56,943 bases of DNA from Pseudolabrys sp. (GTDB lineage: Bacteria; Pseudomonadota; Alphaproteobacteria; Rhizobiales; Xanthobacteraceae), in assembly GCA_019635575.1 (NCBI GenBank), contig JAHBZF010000007.1, positions 1 through 56,943 on the forward strand, read 5' to 3'. Below the pieces are notes generated by a model that was not told the origin of the DNA, ran no database searches, and saw nothing but the letters and a program-made list of their open reading frames with translations. Below, piece by piece: positions 42,184-53,164 of this stretch. Position numbers and translations under genes: made by a program. Positions within the stretch are counted from its first letter, which is position 1, and every line of letters begins with the position of its first letter.

Positions 42184-43097
42184 AGCCGGCGCTCCGCGAT
42201 GAAGCGCGCGGCCTCGCGCAAGGTGGTCGCGCGCGATCCGAATATATCGAGAGCGGCTTGTGCGTCGCGCACCAGCGTCGCAAGCTGTTGCCGCGCGCCG
42301 TCGACGCCGAGGGCCGCGACCAGCGTCGCCTTGCCGGCCACGGCGTCCTTGCCGGTCTGTTTGCCGAGCGTCGCGGCATCGCCCTCGACGTCGAGCAGAT
42401 CGTCGGCGATCTGGAAGGCACGGCCGATCAAAGTGCCGTAGCGGGTGATCGCGGCGCGTTGCGTCGCATCGCCACCGCCGAGGATCGCGCCGGCGTCGCA
42501 GGCATAAACCAGCAGCGCGCCGGTCTTCATCGCCTGCAGCCGCTCGATGTCGGTGGGTTGCAGAGGGGCATCGTCTTCGAAGCGGCCTTCGGCGGCGAGG
42601 TCGAGCATCTGTCCGCCGGCCATGCCTCCGAGACCGGCGGCGCGCGCCAGCGCCGCGACCAGCGCGACGCGGATCGCCGGATCGGGATGCGTCGTTTCGC
42701 GCGCGGCGAGAGCGAACGCGAAGGTGAGCAACGCGTCGCCGGCGAGGATCGCGGTGGCGTCGTCGAACGCCTTGTGCACGGTTGGCCGGCCGCGCCGCAG
42801 ATCGTCGTTGTCCATTGCCGGCAGGTCGTCGTGCACCAGCGAATAGCCGTGCACGCATTCGAGCGCGGCACCGGCCATCAGCGCTTGCGCGCGCGGAACG
42901 TCGAACAGCGCCGCGGTCTCGACGGTCAGGAATGGCCGCAGCCGCTTGCCGCCGCCGAGCATGGCGTGACGCATCGCCGCCATCAGCCGCGGCGGCCGCG
43001 CGATCTCGCCGGCCTCGGGCGTATCGGTCAGAAGCCGCGCGAGCAGCGCCTCGGTTTCGCTGGCGACGGTTTCAAGGCGGGACGTGAAGTCGTGCAC
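42180..43097 (-). CDS. ispA: farnesyl/geranylgeranyl diphosphate synthase
   Basis: 305 residues from the GTG at 43097; a TTG at 43175 would add 26 residues without family similarity. First Asp-rich motif DDLPAMDNDDLRRGRPT and second DDLLDVEGDAATLGKQTGKD, with GGGKRLRPFL for IPP binding. Length and the two residues inserted in the first motif fit bacterial short-chain synthases. It condenses IPP with DMAPP/GPP for ubiquinone, hopanoids and undecaprenyl lipids, and follows from IspG in the pathway. Divergent from mtgA. Confidence 0.93.
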   Translation of the reverse strand: MHDFTSRLETVASETEALLARLLTDTPEAGEIARPPRLMAAMRHAMLGGGKRLRPFLTVETAALFDVPRAQALMAGAALECVHGYSLVHDDLPAMDNDDLRRGRPTVHKAFDDATAILAGDALLTFAFALAARETTHPDPAIRVALVAALARAAGLGGMAGGQMLDLAAEGRFEDDAPLQPTDIERLQAMKTGALLVYACDAGAILGGGDATQRAAITRYGTLIGRAFQIADDLLDVEGDAATLGKQTGKDAVAGKATLVAALGVDGARQQLATLVRDAQAALDIFGSRATTLREAARFIAERRL

Positions 43098-43204
43098 AGT
43101 GGGTCCAGGATGACGCGGGCCGGGATTAACGGTGTTCCTTTTAACGGGTTTGGCCCGCTTTGGCGCGTCCTTCAAGCCCGCGCGAAATAGGTTAGGCTCC
43201 TGCC

Positions 43205-43948
<744 letters not shown>

Positions 43949-44019
43949 CAATCCGTCCGGCGTTCCTCTATAAGCCCGGCTTCATCGCATAAATTCGAGA
44001 TTTTCCAGGAGTTTCCGCT

Positions 44020-44205
44020 ATGGCGGTGCCAAAAAGAAAGACCTCGCCGTCGCGGCGCGGCATGCGCCGCTCGGCCGACGCGCTGAAGCAGCCGACCTAT
44101 GTCGAGGACAAGGATTCGGGTGAACTCCGCCGCCCGCATCACATCGACCTCAAGACCGGCATGTATCGCGGCCGGCAGGTGCTCAAGACCAAGAAAGAGG
44201 CGTAA
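44020..44205 (+). CDS. rpmF: 50S ribosomal protein L32
   Basis: 61 residues, full length: [20 protein letters not shown] start and [19 protein letters not shown] are diagnostic. The cysteine pairs found in zinc-binding L32 forms are absent, as usual in alphaproteobacteria. AGGAG lies eight bases before the ATG. Confidence 0.98.
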   Translation: MAVPKRKTSPSRRGMRRSADALKQPTYVEDKDSGELRRPHHIDLKTGMYRGRQVLKTKKEA

Positions 44206-44247
44206 GCCCTTTCGTCAGGATCGCCGCGGCGGGAACAGAGACCTCTC

Positions 44248-44937
44248 ATGTATCTGGTCGGTTTCCCGCTGCTGCTGATCCCCTTCGCGATCTACAACAT
44301 CATCGCCTTCCTGATCCCCGGCGTCGGCTGGACGGATGCGCTCACGCGTGTGTCGTTCCCGGCCGGCGGCGAATGGGCGATGTCGCTCGGCGACATGCTC
44401 GTTGCCGTGTCGATCCTGCTGCTGCTGGTCGAGGTCATCAAGGCGTACCGCACCGGCGGCCGCTATGTGATGGATCATCTGCTGTCGGCGCTGCTGTTCG
44501 TCGCCATGGCGGCCGAATTCTATCTGGTGCCGCGCGCGACCACCGCGACCTTCTTCCTGATGCTGGTGGCGAGCTTCGCCGACGTGGTCGGCGGTGTCGT
44601 GGCGATGCGCCGCCGCCGCGCCGTTGTTGTCGCTGCCGCACCGGTTGAGACCGTCGCGCCTGTGACGTCGGAGCCGATGCCGCCGCCTTCACCGCCGGCC
44701 GTGTCGCCCGAAACCTCACCGCCGGTGATCGACGTGCCGCCGCCGACGATCTTGCCGGAGCCGGTCGCGCCGCCCGCCGAAATGAAGCCCGCCGACACCA
44801 AGCCTGCCAACACTAAGCCTGCCGAGATCAAGCCCGCAGATGTGAAGCTGGCCGATGCGCCGGTGGCGGTTGACGCGCCCGCGCCCGCATCGTCCGATAG
44901 CGTGCCGCGCGATCCGTCGCGGTCCGGTTCGCCCTGA
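44248..44937 (+). CDS. membrane protein with Pro/Lys-rich C-terminal repeats
   Basis: 229 residues. The first ~130 hold about four hydrophobic segments (YLVGFPLLLIPFAIYNIIAF, LGDMLVAVSILLLLVEVI, LLSALLFVAMAAEFYLV, FFLMLVASFADVVGGVVA). From about 135 the chain is proline- and alanine-rich and disordered, with a short tandem repeat of a KPADT/KPANT/KPAEI/KPADV pentapeptide at about 177-200 (DNA 44785-44850). No known enzyme motif. The position between rpmF and the gamma-glutamyltransferase-like gene may be conserved in Rhizobiales. Confidence 0.75.
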   Translation: MYLVGFPLLLIPFAIYNIIAFLIPGVGWTDALTRVSFPAGGEWAMSLGDMLVAVSILLLLVEVIKAYRTGGRYVMDHLLSALLFVAMAAEFYLVPRATTATFFLMLVASFADVVGGVVAMRRRRAVVVAAAPVETVAPVTSEPMPPPSPPAVSPETSPPVIDVPPPTILPEPVAPPAEMKPADTKPANTKPAEIKPADVKLADAPVAVDAPAPASSDSVPRDPSRSGSP

Positions 44938-44977
44938 GCGGACCGATCTTCGGACTCCTTCCTGCGACGAGGCCAGC

Positions 44978-46561
44978 ATGAGCCGCGACTTCCATTTTCC
45001 GGGCCGTTCGCCGGTCATCGCCCGACATGGCATGGCGGCGACCTCGCATCCGCTCGCTTCGCTCGCGGCGGTCGACACGCTGCGCGCCGGCGGCACCGCG
45101 GCTGACGCGGCGGTCGCGGCCTGCGCGGTGCTGTGCGTGGTCGAGCCGCACATGACCGGCATCGGTGGCGATTGCTTCACGCTGGTGGCGAAGCCGGGTG
45201 AACCGGTGTGGGGCTATAACGGCTGTGGCCGTTCGGGAGCCGCCGCGACCACGGAAAAACTGCGCGCGCAGGGGCTGACCAGCATCGCGCCGGATTCGCC
45301 GCATGCGGTGACGGTCCCCGGCGCCATCGAGGCGTGGGGCAATATCCTGCGCACGCACGGCCGTTTCGATCTCGCGCGCAATCTGCAGACCGCCATCGAC
45401 TATGCGGAGAACGGCTTTCCGGTTGCCGCGCGCGTCGCGTGGGACTGGGCCGATCTGGTGCCGAAGCTGAAGAAGGATGCGGGCGCGACGCGCCACTATC
45501 TGTTCGACGGCCAGGCGCCGAAGGAAGGCGACGTGATCCGCCTGCCGGCGCTAGCGAAAACCTTGCGCGCCATCGCCGCGAACGGGCCGCGTGCGTTCTA
45601 TCAGGGCGAGATTGCCGACGACATCGCCGCCACCGTCGCGGCGAAAGGCTCGCTGCTGACGGCGGCCGACATCGCCGCGCATCGCGGCGATGCGGTGGCG
45701 CCGATCTTCACGAATTATCGTGGTCTCGATCTCGTCGAGATTCCGCCGAACGGGCAGGGCATCACAGCGCTGCTGATCCTCAACATCCTCGAGAATTTCG
45801 ACATCAAGGCGCTCGATCCGCTGGGCGCGGAGCGCTACCACTTGATGGTGGAGGCGGCGCGCATCGCCTATGCGGTGCGCGATCAGCATGTCTCCGATCC
45901 GCAGACGATGCGGACGCAGGTGCCGGATCTGCTCGACAAGGGCTTCGCGCGCAAGCTGGCGCAGAAGATCGATCGCAATCGCCGCGCCGATCTCACCACG
46001 TTGCCGACACCGGGCAGCGATACGATCTATCTCACCGTGGTCGATCGCGACCGCACGGTGGTCTCGTTCATCAATTCGCTCTACAGCGGCTTCGGTGTTG
46101 GTATCTGCACCGAGAAGACCGGCATCATGCTCAACAACCGTGGTGCGTGCTTCAATCTCACGCCCGACCATCCCAATGCGCTGGGCCCGTCGAAGCGGCC
46201 GCTGCACACCATCATTCCGGCACTCGGCCTGCGCGACGGCCGCTGCGAACTATCACTCGGCGTGATGGGCGGGCACTACCAGTCGCTCGGCCACGCGCAG
46301 ATGATCCAGAACATCGTCGACTATGGCATGGACATGCAGCAGGCGATCGATACGCCGCGGCTGTTCTTCGACGGCGACAGGACCACGGTCGAGCGCGGGT
46401 TTTCGGTGGCGGCGCGCGAGGGCCTGACCGCGCGCGGTCATACCCTCGTCGATGTGAAGCCGCCGTGGGGCGGCGCGCAGATCATCGCGATCGACTGGGA
46501 TCGCGGCGTGCTGATCGGTGGTTCGGAATCGCGCAAGGACGGCTGCGCGCTCGGCTACTAG
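44978..46561 (+). CDS. gamma-glutamyltransferase family protein
   Basis: 527 residues; ATG at 44978 with GAGG six bases upstream. Ntn-hydrolase that self-cleaves: the nucleophile Thr should be Thr349 in SDTIYLTVVD, aligned to the TTHYSVVD of E. coli GGT (Ile-Tyr replacing Thr-His). Also GGTAADAAVAACAVLCVVEPHMTGIGGD, EIPPNGQGITALLIL and GGHYQSLGHAQ. No signal peptide, so it is cytoplasmic, unlike glutathione-degrading GGT; cytoplasmic members include oxamate amidohydrolase-like and cephalosporin-acylase-like enzymes. Confidence 0.87.
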   Translation: MSRDFHFPGRSPVIARHGMAATSHPLASLAAVDTLRAGGTAADAAVAACAVLCVVEPHMTGIGGDCFTLVAKPGEPVWGYNGCGRSGAAATTEKLRAQGLTSIAPDSPHAVTVPGAIEAWGNILRTHGRFDLARNLQTAIDYAENGFPVAARVAWDWADLVPKLKKDAGATRHYLFDGQAPKEGDVIRLPALAKTLRAIAANGPRAFYQGEIADDIAATVAAKGSLLTAADIAAHRGDAVAPIFTNYRGLDLVEIPPNGQGITALLILNILENFDIKALDPLGAERYHLMVEAARIAYAVRDQHVSDPQTMRTQVPDLLDKGFARKLAQKIDRNRRADLTTLPTPGSDTIYLTVVDRDRTVVSFINSLYSGFGVGICTEKTGIMLNNRGACFNLTPDHPNALGPSKRPLHTIIPALGLRDGRCELSLGVMGGHYQSLGHAQMIQNIVDYGMDMQQAIDTPRLFFDGDRTTVERGFSVAAREGLTARGHTLVDVKPPWGGAQIIAIDWDRGVLIGGSESRKDGCALGY

Positions 46562-46577
46562 AGCGCGCCGTCGCGTC

Positions 46578-46877
46578 TTACACCAAGCGCGACATCTGCT
46601 GGCCGCTCGCTGGTGCCGTCATGGTTTGCATCTGGTAAATCCGGACCGCTTCCGCCGGCTCGGCGCGACGGCGGGTGCGTGTCTGCGGCGCCTGTTCGCG
46701 CATGGCGACGAGATGCGCCAGGAACGGGGCGGTGGACGCGGGGCGGGCGGCGCGCGGGTGGTCGGGTTCGGGACGGGCAGTGGCCGCCGCGGGCGTGACC
46801 GGAACCAGAGCGCGGCTGCTCCGGATGTCTCGGATTTGTGCCGAAGCCTGACGACTGCCGATGCCCGCGATGGTCAT
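46578..46877 (-). CDS. small conserved-looking hypothetical protein
   Basis: 99 residues, basic, without membrane segments. The segment STAPFLAHLVAMREQAPQTR followed by RRRAEPAEAV resembles small Rhizobiales proteins of unknown role, and its codon usage is regular on the minus strand. Start ATG at 46877 with a weak GAGA site. It ends 16 bases from the gamma-glutamyltransferase-like stop (convergent). The 231 bases from 46878 to 47108 have no further gene and would hold promoters for this gene and for the GGDEF/EAL gene. Confidence 0.6.
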   Translation of the reverse strand: MTIAGIGSRQASAQIRDIRSSRALVPVTPAAATARPEPDHPRAARPASTAPFLAHLVAMREQAPQTRTRRRAEPAEAVRIYQMQTMTAPASGQQMSRLV

Positions 46878-47108
46878 GATCTGTCTCGCCTGTCCCTGTC
46901 TGAGACACCTTTTCGGCGTCTGCGCTGTTCTGACCTCGCTTTCGCAAACCGCGTGCCGGTGATGCCGTGAACTTTCTGCGATCGGCGCAACGCGTCGCTA
47001 ACTGTGTAACTTTCCGAAATCTTTAGCCGCCGCGCCTAGAGTTTCGGCACGATCGGCGACCGGAGAAACAACGTCCGGCGCGGGGTGGCGTTCCAGAAGG
47101 GGCAAGTC

Positions 47109-48893
47109 GTGGGTCCAGCACAGGCATCCGGAGACGCGCGCGACCGCGATGCGGCTGCGCCGCTCGACGCCGCCGCCAGCTCCGCCATCCTCGCCGACAC
47201 CGGCAGCGCCGCCTACCACTGGACACTCGTTGACGATCTGTTGCGTTGGGACGCCAATGCCGCGCGGACGTTGCGCGCAACGAGCGTGCCGGCGAGCGGT
47301 CGCGCGTTCACCCAGCTCATCGATGCCGGCACTGGTCCCGGTCGCTACGACACCATCGTCCAGTCGACGCAGCAGGATCGCGGCGACGGCGTGCCGTATC
47401 AGATCGAGTATTGCTATCGCCCGTCGGCGGAGTCCGATCTGCGGCTATGGCTCGAGGACAGCGGCCGCTGGTTCGCCGGTGCCGATGGCCGTCCCGCATA
47501 CGCGCAAGGAATCGTGCGTGTCATCAACGAGCGCCATGCCCGCGAGCAGCATCTCGCCTTCCTCGCGCATTGCGACGAACTCACCGGCGAATTGAATCGC
47601 TGGCGGCTGCTGGAAGTGCTGCTGCGCGATCTCAACGAAGCCAAGAAGCTGCGCGGCTCCTGCGGCTTCCTGCTGGTGTCGATCGACAATCTCGCCTGGC
47701 TCAACGAGGGCTATGGTTTCGGCATCGGCGACGAGGTGGTCGGTGCGGTCGCCAAGCGCCTGCGCAGCCTGTTGCGCGGCGAGGATTCGCTCGGCCGCTA
47801 TTCCGGCAACAAGTTCGGCATCGTGCTCAAGCAGTGCAATCCCGACGAACTCGCGATCGCCGCCGAACGGCTGCTGATCGGCGTGCGCTCTGAACTGGTC
47901 GAGACCTCGCGCGGGCCGATCGCCGCGAGCGTGTCGATCGGCGGCCTCACCGCGCCACGCCATGCCAATACCGCCGAGGAGGTGCTGGCGCACGCTCACG
48001 ATGCGCTCGCCGCCGCCAAAGCGAAACGGCTCGGTTCGTTCATGGCGTATCAGCCCAATCCGGAACGTGAGACGACGCGGCGCAACAGCCGCCAGCTCAC
48101 CGACGAGATCGTGCAGGCGCTCAACGAACGGCGCGTCACGCTGGCGTTCGAGCCGGTGGTTGATGTGCCGACGCGACAGGTCGCGTTTTATGAAAGCCTG
48201 ATGCGCGTGCACCGCGCCGACGGCAGCGAGATCCCGATGGCGCAGCTCGTGCCGGTAGCGGAGCGTCTCGGCCTGATCCGGCTGCTCGACCATCGCGTGT
48301 TCGAGATCGCGGTGGCCGAACTGGTGGCACATCCGGAGATCACGCTCAGCGTGAACGTCTCGCCGGCCTCGACCACGGATTCGGAATGGTGGTCCGGTCT
48401 CGGCGCGTTGCTGCGCACGCAGCGCGCCGCCGCCGAACGGCTGATCGTCGAGATCACCGAAACGGCGGCGATCCACGATGTCGGCGAAACGCGCGGTTTC
48501 GTCTCGCGGGTGAAGGATCTCGGCTGCCGCGTCGCTATCGACGATTTTGGCGCCGGCCACACCTCGTTCCGCAATCTGCGCGCGCTCGGCGTCGATATCG
48601 TCAAGGTCGATGGCGCGTTCGTGCAGAACATCACCCGCTCGCCCGACGATCGCGCCTTCGTGCAATCGCTGTTGCAGCTCTCGCATCGCCTCGGTCTGAA
48701 GACCGTGGCGGAATGGGTGCAGGACGAGGAAGCCGCCGCGTTGCTTGCGTCGTGGGGCTGCGATTATCTGCAGGGCGAACTGATCGGCCGCGCTTCGCTG
48801 CGGCGGCCGTGGATGGAGACGGTAGCGGGCGGGACGGCAGCCGCTGCGGCACGCGATGTGCCGGCGCAGCCGCTGCGCGCTGTGGCCGGATAG
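47109..48893 (+). CDS. PAS-like/degenerate GGDEF/EAL cyclic-di-GMP protein
   Basis: 594 residues from the GTG at 47109 (AAGGGG upstream; another GTG at 47085 adds 8). Residues ~30-145 look like a PAS-type sensor; ~150-310 a GGDEF domain whose signature is SGNKF, so it should not make cyclic-di-GMP. From ~335 an EAL domain: the motif reads ESL, but the catalytic set appears intact (Glu in ESL, Asn in NVSP, Glu in EITE, AspAsp in IDDFGAGH, Lys in VKVD, Glu in VAEWV, Gln in LQGEL). So it is probably an active phosphodiesterase, possibly allosterically tuned by the GGDEF part. Convergent with phaR. Confidence 0.88.
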   Translation: MGPAQASGDARDRDAAAPLDAAASSAILADTGSAAYHWTLVDDLLRWDANAARTLRATSVPASGRAFTQLIDAGTGPGRYDTIVQSTQQDRGDGVPYQIEYCYRPSAESDLRLWLEDSGRWFAGADGRPAYAQGIVRVINERHAREQHLAFLAHCDELTGELNRWRLLEVLLRDLNEAKKLRGSCGFLLVSIDNLAWLNEGYGFGIGDEVVGAVAKRLRSLLRGEDSLGRYSGNKFGIVLKQCNPDELAIAAERLLIGVRSELVETSRGPIAASVSIGGLTAPRHANTAEEVLAHAHDALAAAKAKRLGSFMAYQPNPERETTRRNSRQLTDEIVQALNERRVTLAFEPVVDVPTRQVAFYESLMRVHRADGSEIPMAQLVPVAERLGLIRLLDHRVFEIAVAELVAHPEITLSVNVSPASTTDSEWWSGLGALLRTQRAAAERLIVEITETAAIHDVGETRGFVSRVKDLGCRVAIDDFGAGHTSFRNLRALGVDIVKVDGAFVQNITRSPDDRAFVQSLLQLSHRLGLKTVAEWVQDEEAAALLASWGCDYLQGELIGRASLRRPWMETVAGGTAAAAARDVPAQPLRAVAG

Positions 48894-48915
48894 AGCCGGC
48901 TTCCCTGTCTGCGGA

Positions 48916-49485
48916 CTATTCCTTGCGCGACAACTGATCGACGCGCTTCTGCATGTCCTCGAGCTGGCGCTTGAGCTCGTCGATGTCGCCGCCGCTCTTG
49001 GCGGGAGCGCCCGGCACGGCCGCGCCCTTCTCGCCGCGCGCGAACGGCGTGAACATGGCGAAGGTCTTTTCGAACATCTCCATGTTACGGCGAACCTGAT
49101 CCTCGAGCGGACCGAAGCCGCCGCCGAAGGCCTGCGCCATCTGCTCGCGGAATTTGCCCTGCTCGCGAGTGAAGGTGTCGATCGACTGCTCCAGGTAGCG
49201 CGGCACCAGCATCTGCATGCTGTCGCCATAGAACCGGATCAGTTGCCGCAGGAACGAGATCGGCAGCAGGCTCTGCCCTTCCTTGTTCTCCTGCTCGAAG
49301 ATGATCTGCGCCAGCACCGAGCGGGTAATGTCCTCGCCGGTCTTGGCGTCGTAGACCACGAAGTCGTCGCCGGTTTTCACCATGGTGGCGAGGTCTTCGA
49401 GCGTCACATACGTGCTGGTCCCGGTATTGTAGAGACGGCGATTGGCGTACTTCTTGATCGTGATCGGTTCTTTTTCTTGAGCCAT
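48916..49485 (-). CDS. phaR: polyhydroxyalkanoate synthesis repressor PhaR
   Basis: 189 residues, start at 49485 (MAQEKEP). The DNA/PHB-binding N-terminal domain ITIKKYANRRLYNTGTSTYV and DLATMV..DFVVYDAKTGEDITRSVL is diagnostic, followed by the PHB accumulation regulatory domain (FLRQLIRFYGDSMQMLVPRYLE) and a C-terminal coiled coil (IDELKRQLEDMQKRVDQL). It represses phasin and its own gene until PHB granules titrate it. Divergent from phaA. Confidence 0.95.
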   Translation of the reverse strand: MAQEKEPITIKKYANRRLYNTGTSTYVTLEDLATMVKTGDDFVVYDAKTGEDITRSVLAQIIFEQENKEGQSLLPISFLRQLIRFYGDSMQMLVPRYLEQSIDTFTREQGKFREQMAQAFGGGFGPLEDQVRRNMEMFEKTFAMFTPFARGEKGAAVPGAPAKSGGDIDELKRQLEDMQKRVDQLSRKE

Positions 49486-49569
49486 GACCTGCCCTGGTTG
49501 CCCCATTCCCTTTGCCCTTGGCGGGCAGCATAGCTTCTTTTTTCTATCTCTAGCCACCGTTTTATCGCG

Positions 49570-50944
<1,375 letters not shown>

Positions 50945-50980
50945 GCGCGCGCAACAACGCACTGCACAATCAAGACGACG

Positions 50981-51008
50981 AAATGCCCGGCTCGCGCCGG
51001 GCATTTTG
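50981..51008 (+). terminator. hairpin terminator between phaA and phaB
   Basis: AAATGCCCGGC, loop TCGC, GCCGGGCATTTTGT: a stem of about 11 bp with a T-run, 37 bases after phaA. It would reduce read-through into phaB. Confidence 0.75.
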
Positions 51009-51074
51009 TCTTGCGGTCTTCGCGAATGGTCGGGATACTTTCCGTCCAAAAAAACGGCGAAGGGAATACCTGAC

Positions 51075-51800
51075 ATGGCACGTGTGGCATTGGTGACAGG
51101 CGGAACGCGCGGCATTGGCGCCGCGATCAGCAAGGCGTTGAAGGCTGCGGGCTACACGGTGGCGGCGAGCTACGCCGGCAACGACGAGGCGGCGGCGAAA
51201 TTCAAGGCCGAAACCGGCATCCAGGTCTACAAATGGGACGTCAGTTCGTTCGACGCCTGCGCCGCGGGCGTGAAGAAGGTCGAGGACGAGCTCGGACCCG
51301 TCGACGTGCTGGTCAACAATGCCGGCATCACCCGCGACGTGCCGTTCCACAGGATGTCGGTCGAGCAGTGGACCGCCGTCATCAACACCAACCTCGGCTC
51401 GGTGTTCAACATGACGCGGCAGGTGATCGAGGGCATGCGCGCGCGCAAGTTCGGCCGCATCATCAACATCTCCTCGATCAACGGCCAGAAGGGCCAGTTC
51501 GGCCAGGTCAACTATTCGGCGGCGAAGGCCGGCGACATCGGCTTCACCAAGGCGCTCGCGCTGGAGAATGCGAAGGGCGGCATCACCGTCAACGCCATCT
51601 GTCCGGGCTACATCAACACCGAGATGGTGCAGGCGGTGCCGAAGGACGTGCTGGAGAAGGCCGTGATCCCGCAGATTCCGGTGTCGCGTCTCGGCGAGCC
51701 GGAGGAGATCGCGCGCGGCGTGGTGTTCCTGGCGGCCGAGGAGTCCGGCTTCATCACCGGCTCGACGCTCTCCATCAACGGCGGGCAGTACCTGCAATAG
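51075..51800 (+). CDS. phaB: acetoacetyl-CoA reductase
   Basis: 241-residue SDR, NADPH-dependent, making (R)-3-hydroxybutyryl-CoA for PHB. TGGTRGIG at 8-15, NNAG at 81-84, catalytic Ser134, Tyr147, Lys151, and the PhaB-typical INGQKGQFGQVNYSAAKAG and GYINTEMVQAVP. The ATG at 51075 gives the standard length; a longer upstream reading overlaps phaA and the terminator. phaC is not in the window. Confidence 0.95.
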   Translation: MARVALVTGGTRGIGAAISKALKAAGYTVAASYAGNDEAAAKFKAETGIQVYKWDVSSFDACAAGVKKVEDELGPVDVLVNNAGITRDVPFHRMSVEQWTAVINTNLGSVFNMTRQVIEGMRARKFGRIINISSINGQKGQFGQVNYSAAKAGDIGFTKALALENAKGGITVNAICPGYINTEMVQAVPKDVLEKAVIPQIPVSRLGEPEEIARGVVFLAAEESGFITGSTLSINGGQYLQ

Positions 51801-51854
51801 CGCCTCTGCAATGAGGGCATGGCGTCGTCGTGGCCGGCGTGGCATTGAGCCGCG

Positions 51855-52733
51855 ATGACGTCCTCCACCGCCACCCTGATCGGGCTTGCCGCCGTCGTGA
51901 TGTGGTCGCTGCTCGCGGTCCTCACGGTGGCGACCGGCCGCGTGCCGCCCTTTCAGCTTCTCGCGATGACCTTCGCCGTCGGCGCCTGCATCGGCCCGCT
52001 GACCTGGCCGTGGCGGCGCGGCGCGTTGCGCGCCTGGCGGCAGCCTGCCCTGGTGTGGTTCGTCGGGGTCGGCGGGCTGTTCGGCTACCATGCATTGTAT
52101 TTTTTAGCGCTGCGGCTGGCGCCGCCGGCCGAGGCCGGTCTTCTGAACTACCTCTGGCCGCTGCTCATCGTGCTGATGTCCTCGCTGCTGCCGGGCGAGC
52201 GGCTCGCGCCGCATCACGTCGCCGGCGCCGCGCTCGGCTTCGCCGGCACGGTGCTGCTGTTCGCCGGCGGCGGCGGGCAGCGTTTCGAGCCTGCGGCGAT
52301 TCCCGGTTTTGCCGCAGCCTTCGTCGCGGCCTTCGTCTGGGCGGGCTATTCGGTGATGTCGCGGCGGCTCGCCGTGGTGCCGACCGACGCGGTGGCCGGC
52401 TTCTGCTTCGTCACCGCGCTGCTCGCGGCGCTGTGCCATCTCGCGCTTGAAGCGACCGTGTGGCCGCAGACGGCGACGCAATGGCTCGCGGTCGCGGCGC
52501 TCGGCGTAGGCCCGGTGGGGCTCGCCTTCTTCGCCTGGGACATCGGCATGAAACGCGGCGACATCCGTGTACTCGGCGCGGCGTCCTACGCCACGCCGCT
52601 GCTCTCCACCGCCTTCCTCATCGTCGCCGGCTTCGCACAGGCCACCGCGACGCTGGCGCTCGCGGCGCTTCTTATCGCCGGCGGCGGCCTGCTCGCGGCG
52701 AAGCACATGCTGACGGGCATGCGGCGCGGCTAG
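51855..52733 (+). CDS. EamA/DMT-family exporter
   Basis: 292 residues, ten hydrophobic segments. LIGLAAVVMWSLLAVLTVATG opens repeat 1, LNYLWPLLIVLMSSLLPGERL ends it, and AFVAAFVWAGYSVMSRRLA opens repeat 2. The LNYLWP wording resembles YddG-type aromatic amino-acid exporters. Distinct from the DMT gene at 35030. Its stop shares a CTAG with the stop of the convergent cupin gene. Confidence 0.9.
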   Translation: MTSSTATLIGLAAVVMWSLLAVLTVATGRVPPFQLLAMTFAVGACIGPLTWPWRRGALRAWRQPALVWFVGVGGLFGYHALYFLALRLAPPAEAGLLNYLWPLLIVLMSSLLPGERLAPHHVAGAALGFAGTVLLFAGGGGQRFEPAAIPGFAAAFVAAFVWAGYSVMSRRLAVVPTDAVAGFCFVTALLAALCHLALEATVWPQTATQWLAVAALGVGPVGLAFFAWDIGMKRGDIRVLGAASYATPLLSTAFLIVAGFAQATATLALAALLIAGGGLLAAKHMLTGMRRG

Positions 52734-53164
52734 GCGGGCGACCAGCCGGGCGGGGCGAGTTCGAAGGCCGCGAAGTCGAAGCCCGGCGCCACCGTGCACC
52801 CCACCAGCGCCCAGTCGCCGTCGCATTGCGCCGCCTGCCAGGCGCCGGCCGGCACGACCGCCTGCGGCTCATGGCCCGCGGCGATGTCGGGACCGAGCCG
52901 GATCGTGCGCGTGACGTGATCGCCGGCGACATGCAGCGTCAGCGCGCTGCCGGCGTAGTGATGCCAGATCTCGGTGGCGTCGATGCGGTGCCAGTGCGAG
53001 CGCTCGCCGCGCGCCAGCAGGAAATAGATCGCGGTGGACGCCGCGCGCCCCTCGATGGCGCGCGGATCGCGGAAAGTCTCGCGGTAGTGCCCGCCCTCGG
53101 GATGCGGCTTCAGGCCGAGGCGGGCGATGACGTCCGCGGCGGAAAGCTGCAACGCGCCGCTCAC
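52730..53164 (-). CDS. DUF985-type cupin
   Basis: 144 residues. The cupin-5 pattern is clear: LGLKPHPEGGHYRETFRD, STAIYFLLARGERSHWHRID, EIWHHYAGSALTL and VGCTVAPGFDFAAFEL. His and Glu residues could bind a metal; the family's reaction is not established. Start GTG at 53164 overlaps the gloB stop (GTGA), so it is coupled to gloB. Confidence 0.88.
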   Translation of the reverse strand: MSGALQLSAADVIARLGLKPHPEGGHYRETFRDPRAIEGRAASTAIYFLLARGERSHWHRIDATEIWHHYAGSALTLHVAGDHVTRTIRLGPDIAAGHEPQAVVPAGAWQAAQCDGDWALVGCTVAPGFDFAAFELAPPGWSPA

